64,000 nucleotides of DNA from Microbispora hainanensis. Lineage in GTDB: Bacteria > Actinomycetota > Actinomycetes > Streptosporangiales > Streptosporangiaceae. The notes beneath the pieces were generated by a model. That model was given only the letters and a program-made list of their open reading frames with translations. It was not told the origin of the DNA and did no database searches. A program made the translations under genes and the position numbers. The stretch covers positions 6,944,001-7,008,000 of the forward strand of contig NZ_CP108086.1 of NCBI RefSeq assembly GCF_036186745.1, read 5' to 3'. This document shows positions 58,136-64,000 of this stretch, in pieces. Position 1 is the first letter of the stretch. Every line of letters begins with the position of its first letter.

Positions 58136-59083
58136 TCACTCTTCGCCACCTGGGCGAAGGCCGCCACGAAGCTGCTCGGGAGGCGCACGGCGCAGTTCCC
58201 AGAGCAACGATCGTCCGGAGGTCAGATCCGAGGCGGTGACCACCAGCCGGTCATCGATGAGGTCGTACCGTCCGGACAGCAGCTCTTCGTCCTTGCTGAG
58301 CCACGTTCGCCAGATCCTGATCGTGGCGGTGGCCGGATCGACCTCGAAGTGGTGGGTCTGCCACGTCTGTCCGCTCCGCAGGACGACCTGGTAGGCGCGG
58401 TTGTGCTCGAAGTAGACGCGCTCGGCCGGACCGGGAAGGCCAGGGGGCCGGAAGGTGCCCGCCGTCACGTTCCATGTGCCGTCGAGCGGCGTGGGCGCCC
58501 GGTTGTTGTAGTTGGCGACGTAGTACGAGCACGAAGCCGGCACCGCGAGCAGGAGCGTCACGAGCACAGTGTGCGCCCACCGAGGGCGTACGCGTCGTGA
58601 ACGGGGCGCGATCCGGTTCTGGTCGTTCCAGAACACCGCAACCAGTTCACGACGGTGCTTCCACAACAGACAGCTCGCGCAGCCGGCCCCGATCAGGGCG
58701 ACGAGCAGGGCGTCGAAGGCGATCCCGTAGGCGATGTCGAGCACGGTGATCCCGGCGAGCAGCGGCGCGGCGCCCGCGGCACCGAGCAGCGTGGTGCGAC
58801 GGAACGCCAGCGCCATGCCCAAGCCGATCTGCAAGAGTGCGATCAGATTGCCGAAGATCGGCGAGTAACCGAAGTAGTACCAGGTCAGCCAGAATCCGCT
58901 CACCGCGCCCATGGGCTTGTCGAGCTCGGAGTCGAGCACGGTGAACTGGGCGCCGAAGAGCTTGGCGAAGCCGTACTGCAGCAGGATCACCGCGGTGGTC
59001 CACCGGCATATCGAGTAGAGGAAACGCCCGCCCTCGGGCGCCGTGACCTCGTCGCCGTGCTCAGCCGCTGTCCGCCTCGTCAC
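58136..59083 (-). CDS. DoxX-like membrane protein with extracytoplasmic C-terminal domain
   Basis: 315 residues. Four helices of DoxX-like spacing in the first 130 residues (FLYSICRWTTAVILLQYGFAKLFG, then LIALLQIGLGMALAF), a cytoplasmic basic loop, a fifth helix near 175-195 (VLVTLLLAVPASCSYYVANY), then about 115 residues of soluble beta-rich domain (LDGTWNVTAG, ERVYFEHNRAYQVVLR). GTG 59083 follows GGGAGGCGGCTT. No pathway link is visible; the C-terminal domain is unrecognised. Confidence 0.7.
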   Translation of the reverse strand: MTRRTAAEHGDEVTAPEGGRFLYSICRWTTAVILLQYGFAKLFGAQFTVLDSELDKPMGAVSGFWLTWYYFGYSPIFGNLIALLQIGLGMALAFRRTTLLGAAGAAPLLAGITVLDIAYGIAFDALLVALIGAGCASCLLWKHRRELVAVFWNDQNRIAPRSRRVRPRWAHTVLVTLLLAVPASCSYYVANYNNRAPTPLDGTWNVTAGTFRPPGLPGPAERVYFEHNRAYQVVLRSGQTWQTHHFEVDPATATIRIWRTWLSKDEELLSGRYDLIDDRLVVTASDLTSGRSLLWELRRAPPEQLRGGLRPGGEE

Positions 59084-59144
59084 AAGCCGCCTCCCACCCC
59101 AAGCTCACGTGGGCGCGCCGAGACTGTCAAGCCCGGGCGAAGGC

Positions 59145-59203
59145 CCTCGTGCGGGTCCTCGTGCGGGTCCTCGTGCGGGTCCTCGTGCGGGTCCTCGTGC
59201 GGT
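59145..59203. repeat. Five-copy 12-bp tandem repeat
   Basis: CCTCGTGCGGGT repeated four times exactly (59145-59192) and once partially, ending at the stop codon of the GH39 gene. Between two minus-strand genes; a likely slippage site. Confidence 0.92.
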
Positions 59204-60828
59204 CATGCCGACTGCCGCAGTGACATCACCGCCCACGGCGCGAGCTCGACGTCGAGGTCGAGCACACCGGTTTCCGGCACGGTCAGCGTGAACCTGCGGA
59301 GCGCGTCGGCGACCCGGCTCAGGTGCTCGCTCTCGGCCCGGGACGGGTTGAGGGGAGACCCGAGCCGATACCAGGCCTCGGCGACGTTCCCGTGCTCCCA
59401 GTCCAGGATCTCAACGAGGAACGTGGCGCCCGGCTCCAGCCCTTCGATGGAGTGCCGGATCCTGCGGCTCGGCCCGATCTCGGCCAGCGCGCGCGTCGCG
59501 GCGTACGTGTTCTGCGCCCGCAGGCCGCTCATGGCCATGTCCTCCGGGTAGTTGAAGAACACCGCCGACACCGCCGACGTCCGGCTGTCCCGCGTCACGA
59601 CCCCCTCGGACGTCGCGCGCAGCAGCCGGTCGCCGAGCCGTCCCAGCATCACGAACGCGTGGAACGTGGGCTTGTGGATGCCGGCCTCGTTCACCAGGCC
59701 GAATCCGCCGTGGAACGGCCCGATCCCGGCGCCGCCCTCCTCGAACACGTCGGTGAAGGTCCAGTAGGAGATCGAGTCGGCGAGGGTGGCGCACCGCAGG
59801 TAGGCCCGCGTGATGTACGTCGCCGCGAACAGCGTGTCGTGGATGAAGTCCCGCGACGACGGCGACGTCGACCACTCCGTGACGTGGATCTCCGCGTCGG
59901 GGTAGGCGCTCTCGCTCACGAGCGTGCGCAGCAGGGTCAGGTCGTCGAACGTCGCGTCGGCATACCGGGTGATGTGCACGGCCTCGCCGTCGGAGGCGAA
60001 GGCGAAGTCGGTGGGATAGGTGTGCGTCGAGATGAAGTCGATCGGCAGTCCGCGCTCCGCGCACCAGGCGATGAAGTCCTCGATCCACACCGGGCGCCAG
60101 TCGAGCGCGTCCACGTCGGCCGCCGCGGCCGTCTCGTGCGTCGCGGCGCGGTTCTCGACCTCGCCCCTGTAGCGGTCGTCGGGCACGAAGACGCTCGTGG
60201 CGGGCCCACCCACCTTCAGCAACGGGTCGATTCTCTTGATGGCCGTCGCGGTCTGCTCGTACAGCTCGAAATACTCGGTCTTCGTCCCGGTCCAGAAGTG
60301 CGGCACCAGGTTCGGCTCGTTCCATACCTCGAACCGCCACTCCCGCACCTCGTCGAGGCCGTAGCGGTCGATCCAGTGCTCGACCGTCCGCGTCACCAGC
60401 TCGACCCAGCGCGTCATGTCCTTGGGCGGGCTGCAGTGGGCGCCCCACCAGAACACCGTCTCCGTCTCCGTCGCCAGCTCGCGCGGCATGAAGCCCAGCT
60501 CGACGAACGGACGGGCGCCGCACTCCAGGATGAAGTCGAACACCTTGTCCACGTAGCCGAACGTGTACACGGGCGAATCAAGGGGCGAGTCCGGGCCGAA
60601 ACCACCGCCGTAGCTCTCCCGGTAGACGAACATGTCGTCGTGGAAGACGCCGTGGAAACGGACGTACCGCACTCCGCAGGCGTCAACGACCTCGGCGAAC
60701 TGCCGCTGCCAGTCCGCGCGCAGCGCCTCGTTCGCCCGCCCGGCGCCGATGCACCGGCTCCACACGTGCGGGAACGCACCGTCGTCGCACGGCGTGCCGT
60801 CGATCACCAACCGGGACTCGCTTGTCAT
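59203..60828 (-). CDS. Cytoplasmic GH39 beta-xylosidase
   Basis: 541 residues, no signal peptide. Barrel with acid/base E171 in FEVWNEPNL and nucleophile E318 in HVTEWSTSP; VRFHGVFHDDMFVY and FGYVDKVFDFILECGARPFVELGFMP are GH39 hallmarks. A C-terminal beta-sandwich follows. Intracellular location means that it hydrolyses imported xylo-oligosaccharides. Residues 222-242 (VENRAATHETAAAADVDALD) look like an extra Ala-rich loop. Divergent from a LacI regulator with two CGAAA-N3-TTTCG sites between. Confidence 0.92.
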   Translation of the reverse strand: MTSESRLVIDGTPCDDGAFPHVWSRCIGAGRANEALRADWQRQFAEVVDACGVRYVRFHGVFHDDMFVYRESYGGGFGPDSPLDSPVYTFGYVDKVFDFILECGARPFVELGFMPRELATETETVFWWGAHCSPPKDMTRWVELVTRTVEHWIDRYGLDEVREWRFEVWNEPNLVPHFWTGTKTEYFELYEQTATAIKRIDPLLKVGGPATSVFVPDDRYRGEVENRAATHETAAAADVDALDWRPVWIEDFIAWCAERGLPIDFISTHTYPTDFAFASDGEAVHITRYADATFDDLTLLRTLVSESAYPDAEIHVTEWSTSPSSRDFIHDTLFAATYITRAYLRCATLADSISYWTFTDVFEEGGAGIGPFHGGFGLVNEAGIHKPTFHAFVMLGRLGDRLLRATSEGVVTRDSRTSAVSAVFFNYPEDMAMSGLRAQNTYAATRALAEIGPSRRIRHSIEGLEPGATFLVEILDWEHGNVAEAWYRLGSPLNPSRAESEHLSRVADALRRFTLTVPETGVLDLDVELAPWAVMSLRQSA

Positions 60829-60843
60829 GGCTCACTTCTCTTC

Positions 60844-60856
60844 CGAAAATATTTCG
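60844..60856. promoter_or_regulatory. CGAAA-ATA-TTTCG operator, xylosidase side
   Basis: 13-bp inverted repeat, 16 bases upstream of the xylosidase ATG. Confidence 0.7.
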
Positions 60857-60964
60857 CAACGTGTTCGTTGCTGCCCGGACAGTAGGTGGCGTGTCCGGCC
60901 GGTGTCAACGGTCATATAAGGGAAATGACCGCAGCATCGGACGAACGAAGGACGTGATAGTTTT

Positions 60965-60977
60965 CGAAAAAGTTTCG
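60965..60977. promoter_or_regulatory. CGAAA-AAG-TTTCG operator, lacI side
   Basis: Second copy with the same arms, 21 bases upstream of the LacI ATG. The pair is separated by 121 bp centre to centre, suitable for cooperative binding or looping. Confidence 0.7.
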
Positions 60978-60997
60978 CAGCCCGAAGGGAGCCCCCG

Positions 60998-62041
60998 ATG
61001 GCACGGCGAGGCCGTTCCGAGCGAGCCACTCTGGCGGACGTCGCCCGTCTGGCCGGTGTCTCACCGACGACCGCGTCGAAGGTGCTCAACGGGCGCAGCG
61101 ACGTGGGGGCGAAAACGCGCGAGCTCGTCCTCGGGGTCATGGCCGACATCGGCTACAAGCCGACGACGGCGCGGCACGAGCAGCCGCGCGGCCGGACCCT
61201 CATCACCATGCTCGACTTCGTGGAGTCCCGTTATGCCGGGACGGTGCTCCAGGGGATACTCGTGGCCGCGACCTCGGCGCGGGCCGAGCTCCTGCTGCGC
61301 CTGCCGCCCGAGGCGCCGGTCAGCACGAACCGCGCGGCGGCCCGCGCCTGGATGGAGGAGCAGAAGGCGTCCGGCGTCGCCGGCATCGTCGCGCTCGCCG
61401 TCGCGGTGCCCGACGCGGTGCTCGTAGCCGCGGAGGACCTCGACGTGCCCGTCGTCACCATCGACCCGATCGACACGACCGAATCACGGGTCGTCAGCAT
61501 CGGCTCCACCAACTGGGCGGGCGGCCGCTCGGCGACCGAGCACGTCATCAGGCTCGGCCATCGCAGGATCGCCTGGATCGGCGGCCCGGCGGGCTCCGCG
61601 CCCTCGGCGGAGCGCTTCCACGGATATCAGGCGGCGCTCGACTCGGCCGGGATCACGCCGGACCGCGCGCTGATCCGCCACGAGGCGTTCTCGGTCGAGG
61701 CGGGGCTCCGGCACGGCCGCGAGGTCCTCTCGCACGGCGACCGGCCGACCGCCCTCGTCGCGGGCAACGACGAGATCGCCGTCGGCGTCCTCGCCGCGGC
61801 CAAGGAGCTGGACATCGCCGTCCCCGGCGAGCTGTCGGTCACCGGGTTCGACGACACGCCGCAGACCGAGTGGACCACGCCCCGGCTGACGTCCGTACGG
61901 CAGCCTCTCGTCGGCATGGGCCGGATGGCCGTCGAGACCGTCCTCGGCATGGCGGACGGCGTCCAGCCCGCCTCCCGGCACCTCCAGCTCGCGACGACCC
62001 TCAACGTCCGCGACTCGACGGGCCCCGTCCCGTCGTCCTGA
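60998..62041 (+). CDS. LacI-family repressor of the xylosidase gene
   Basis: 347 residues. Helix-turn-helix ATLADVARLAGVSPTTASKVLNGR, hinge around VMADIGYKPTTARHEQ, then the sugar-binding core (TALVAGNDEIAVGVL and SVTGFDDTPQTEWTTPRLTSVRQP). ATG with AAGGGAGCCCCCG upstream. The divergent arrangement with the GH39 gene and the paired operators make it the local xylo-oligosaccharide repressor. Confidence 0.92.
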   Translation: MARRGRSERATLADVARLAGVSPTTASKVLNGRSDVGAKTRELVLGVMADIGYKPTTARHEQPRGRTLITMLDFVESRYAGTVLQGILVAATSARAELLLRLPPEAPVSTNRAAARAWMEEQKASGVAGIVALAVAVPDAVLVAAEDLDVPVVTIDPIDTTESRVVSIGSTNWAGGRSATEHVIRLGHRRIAWIGGPAGSAPSAERFHGYQAALDSAGITPDRALIRHEAFSVEAGLRHGREVLSHGDRPTALVAGNDEIAVGVLAAAKELDIAVPGELSVTGFDDTPQTEWTTPRLTSVRQPLVGMGRMAVETVLGMADGVQPASRHLQLATTLNVRDSTGPVPSS

Positions 62042-62043
62042 TC

Positions 62044-62082
62044 CGCGCGGGTGCGGGCGGCGCGGGCGCCCGCACCCGCGCG
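62044..62082 (+). terminator. Hairpin terminator after lacI
   Basis: Perfect 15-bp stem, CGCGCGGGTGCGGGC at 62044-62058 with 62068-62082, three bases after the stop. Confidence 0.85.
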
Positions 62083-62104
62083 AGCTCGGATTCCGGACGG
62101 CCTA

Positions 62105-62752
62105 CGCGAACCCGCCCGCGTCCACGGTGCCGGCCGTCTCGAAGACGTCGACCGAGTCCAGGGGGATCGGGGTGAACATCGTCGGGCGTGCCCCACTCCT
62201 CCACGCCCGCGCGGGCCTTCGGGGATTCGAAGACCGCGACCTGGTTGAGCATCTCGCCGCCGCGCAGGCCGTACTGGACGAAGTGGCAGCGCGGGCCGAC
62301 GTGGACCGAGACCTCGCGAAGGTCCACATCGCGGCCGGCCTCCTCGATGGGCACCGCGGCGCGGTAGGCGACATAGGAAGAGCTGACCGGCTCGTCCTCG
62401 ACCAGAAGGCGGCGCGCCACCGAGTGCAGGCCGTCGGCGGCGATGACGATCCGCGCCTCGTCGGTCCGGCCGTCCGCCAGCCGCACCCGGGCGCCCGATG
62501 CGGTGTTCTCGTAGCCGGTGACGCGGGCGTCGGTCACCAGGCCGACTCCCGCGCGCCGGCAGGCACGCAGGAAGATGCCGTGCAGGTCGCTGCGGTGGAT
62601 GACCATGTACGGGTAACTGTACGTGCGCTCCAGGTCGGCCAGGTCGAGGCGGGTCAGCTCGCCACCGTCGAGGGCGTCGCGCATCACCATGCTCGCCGGC
62701 AGCACGCCGAGGCTCCTGGCCTCCTCAAGCAGGCGCTCGGCGACGGCGATTA
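62105..62752 (-). pseudogene. Remnant of an FAD-dependent monooxygenase
   Basis: From about 62750 down to 62200 the minus strand encodes a monooxygenase middle section (MRDALDGGELTRLDL, MVIHRSDLHGIFLRACRRAG, IVIAADGLHSVARRLL, VSSSYVAYRAAVPIEEAG) typical of salicylate-hydroxylase-like enzymes. The N-terminal GxGxxG FAD region is missing and no start or ribosome site exists. The C-terminal GD motif region is also missing; after VEEWGTPDD the reading frame gives nonsense, while another frame yields TPIPLDSVDVFETAGTVDA and a stop at 62102, which may belong to a different lost gene. I judge it a double-ended deletion remnant. Confidence 0.8.
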
Positions 62753-62818
62753 CCTTCGGCCGTCGAGTCTCCCTCGATCGCCCGGTTTTCCCGATCGCCG
62801 GGCACTTGACGTTCCAGA

Positions 62819-62832
62819 TGTTATCGGTAACT
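62819..62832. promoter_or_regulatory. TGTTATCGGTAACT operator
   Basis: LacI-type palindrome with arms GTTA/TAAC around a central CG. A TTGACG box at 62806-62811 lies just upstream, so the site would overlap the core promoter of the importer genes. Confidence 0.55.
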
Positions 62833-62885
62833 CTTCTCTGCATCACCGGAAGCCTCCGGTTCCCTGGTGGCATATGGAGAAAGAA

Positions 62886-62899
62886 TGTGATCGATAACA
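62886..62899. promoter_or_regulatory. TGTGATCGATAACA operator at the permease start
   Basis: Second copy, reverse-complement consensus TGTTATCG, centred on the GTG start at 62887. Together with 62819 it suggests a repressor pair 67 bp apart. Confidence 0.5.
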
Positions 62900-63828
62900 T
62901 ACCTTACGACCGGCCCGTGCCGGGCCACCGCAGGGCGGAGCGCCGGCTCGCGATGCGGGTCCGCACCGTCGCCGAGGCGTACGCCCTGCTCGCACCGAGC
63001 CTCGCCGGTTTCCTGCTCTTCCTGGTGGCGCCCATCTTCGGCGTGGCGGCGCTGAGCCTGTTCGACTGGAACCTGATGGGCGCGCCGTCGTTCGTCGGGC
63101 TGGACAACTATCGCGAGCTCGCCGCCGATTCCGAGGTGTGGCGGGCCGTGCTCAACACGATCTACTACGTGGTGCTCAACATCCCGGCGCAGACCGTGCT
63201 GGCGCTGCTGCTGGCACTCGCGCTGAACCGGCGGATGCGCGGCGGCAAGGTGCTCCGGGTGGTCTTCGTGCTGCCCTGGATGGCCATGCCGGTGGCGCTC
63301 GGCATCATCTGGTCCTGGGTGTTCGACCCCAGATACGGCGTGGTCAACCAGGTGCTCGGCATGGTGGGGATCGACGGCCCCAACTGGCTCACCGATCCCG
63401 CGTGGGCCATGCCGGTGATCGCCTCGGTGAACGTCTGGCAGTACACGGGCTACACGATGCTCATCCTGCTGGCCGGGCTGCAGGCGATTCCGCACACGCT
63501 GTACGAGGCCGCGGCGATCGACGGCACCACGCCGGTGCAGCGGTTCTTCACGATCACCCTGCCGCTGCTGCGGCCGTCGATGTTCTTCGTGCTGGTGACG
63601 AACACGATCGGGTCGTTCCAGATCTTCGACACGGTCTTCGTGATGACCCAGGGCGGCCCCGGCGGCGCCACCGACGTGCTGAACTTCCACATCTACCAGC
63701 AGGGGTTCCAGCTCTTCCGGTCCGGCTACGCCTCGGCGCTGGCGATGGTGCTGTTCGCGCTGATCCTGCTGGTCACCGCGGCGCAGTTCCTCTACTTCCG
63801 CAAGCGCACCGTCTACGACTTCTCCTGA
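62887..63828 (+). CDS. Sugar ABC transporter permease (MalF/UgpA type)
   Basis: 313 residues from GTG 62887, six bases after GGAGA; ATG 62953 is an alternative. Six helices, with the EAA loop LYEAAAIDGTTPVQRFFTITLPLLRP and the family segment VFVMTQGGPGGATDVLNFHIYQQGF. No binding-protein gene precedes it, so the operon order may be permease-permease-binding protein, with the rest beyond the window. It may supply xylo-oligosaccharides to the GH39 enzyme, but a separate operator type suggests its own regulator. Confidence 0.9.
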   Translation: MIDNIPYDRPVPGHRRAERRLAMRVRTVAEAYALLAPSLAGFLLFLVAPIFGVAALSLFDWNLMGAPSFVGLDNYRELAADSEVWRAVLNTIYYVVLNIPAQTVLALLLALALNRRMRGGKVLRVVFVLPWMAMPVALGIIWSWVFDPRYGVVNQVLGMVGIDGPNWLTDPAWAMPVIASVNVWQYTGYTMLILLAGLQAIPHTLYEAAAIDGTTPVQRFFTITLPLLRPSMFFVLVTNTIGSFQIFDTVFVMTQGGPGGATDVLNFHIYQQGFQLFRSGYASALAMVLFALILLVTAAQFLYFRKRTVYDFS

Positions 63829-63852
63829 CGATCCCCGATGAAGCCGACCTCC

Positions 63853-63894
63853 ATGAAGAGGACCCCCCATGAAGAGGACCGGATGAAGAGATGA
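63853..63894 (+). other. Stacked mini-ORFs ahead of the second permease
   Basis: ATGAAGAG occurs four times, at 63853, 63869, 63883 and 63891, from duplication of an ATGAAGAGGACC unit. The first and third start short frames of 13 and 3 codons that both end at TGA 63892-63894, overlapping the true ATG 63891. The second ends after 5 codons. The repeat GAAGAGGA also supplies a ribosome-binding-like sequence. Confidence 0.55.
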
Positions 63895-64000
63895 AGAGGG
63901 TCGCTCTGTATTCGGCGCTCCTCGCGGGCGCCGTGATCTCGGTCGCGCCCTACCTGATGACGCTGAACTCGGCGTTCAAGGAACCCGCGCAGGTGCTCAC
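63891..64000 (+). CDS. Sugar ABC transporter permease (MalG type), truncated by window edge
   Basis: The first 36 codons are visible: a short basic N-terminus MKRVALYSALLAG, then a first membrane helix AVISVAPYLMTLNSAFK, the normal opening of MalG-type permeases. The frame is open at base 64000. Partner of the upstream permease. Confidence 0.82.
   Translation, partial: MKRVALYSALLAGAVISVAPYLMTLNSAFKEPAQVL

Noticed and set aside
59145..59203. Tandem repeat as a CRISPR array
   Set aside because: 12-bp units abut directly with no spacers, and no cas genes are present.
29141..62082. Scattered long hairpins as possible structured RNAs or riboswitches
   Set aside because: All sit just after stop codons or between convergent genes and are simple perfect stems, best explained as terminators.

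Overview
The window is high-GC actinomycete DNA, probably from a filamentous soil genus of the Streptosporangiaceae/Streptomyces type. Evidence: GTG starts and ATGA/GTGA stop-start overlaps are frequent, LacI/TetR/GntR/MarR regulators are dense, there are long Ser-Pro linkers and CBM13 (ricin-like) tails on secreted enzymes, and the sugar ABC transporters lack a local ATPase. The assignment is inferred from style, not from a marker gene.

Layout. (1) 0-2 kb: an apparently intact IS256-family insertion sequence. (2) 1.9-6.9 kb: a TetR regulator divergent from an FAD hydroxylase, a NarL-type two-component pair, a polytopic membrane protein and a 61-residue charged protein. (3) 6.9-19.8 kb: a catabolic regulon that combines gamma-glutamylation genes (glutamine-synthetase-like ligase, APC permease, PuuD-like hydrolase, aldehyde dehydrogenase) with homoprotocatechuate-type meta-cleavage genes (HpaE-, HpaD- and HpaG-like) and a complete P450/ferredoxin/ferredoxin-reductase chain. 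A MarR regulator lies inside, and a GTTTG-N4-CAAAC palindrome occurs in all three divergent promoter regions, which argues that the four transcription units form one pathway. (4) 19.8-24.2 kb: alpha/beta hydrolase with TetR, then a CPBP membrane protease overlapping a second NarL-type two-component pair.

(5) 24.5-46 kb: a secreted glycan-degradation locus: GH39-like hydrolase, SGNH esterase, CE1 esterase with CBM2, GH59, a second CE1 esterase, GH54 arabinofuranosidase, a beta-helix hydrolase, a PQQ sugar dehydrogenase and a ThuA/3-keto-glycoside-hydrolase protein. Most carry CBM13 tails, some almost identical in DNA. A LacI protein and a FadR protein sit within, and two recurrent palindromes mark the promoters. 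(6) 45.4-58.1 kb: a non-phosphorylative 6-deoxyhexose (L-fucose or L-rhamnose) pathway: beta-helix glycosidase (possibly a GH141-type fucosidase), ABC importer, mutarotase, sugar dehydrogenase, lactonase, acid-sugar dehydratase, SDR and Zn-alcohol dehydrogenases, a KDG-type kinase and a GntR regulator, linked by CATA...TATG palindromes.

(7) 58.1-64 kb: a membrane protein, a cytoplasmic GH39 beta-xylosidase divergent from its likely LacI repressor, a decayed FAD monooxygenase, and the beginning of another sugar ABC importer that runs off the right edge. The genes from 24.5 kb onward read as one plant-cell-wall strategy: extracellular trimming and de-esterification, import, then intracellular hydrolysis and sugar-acid catabolism.
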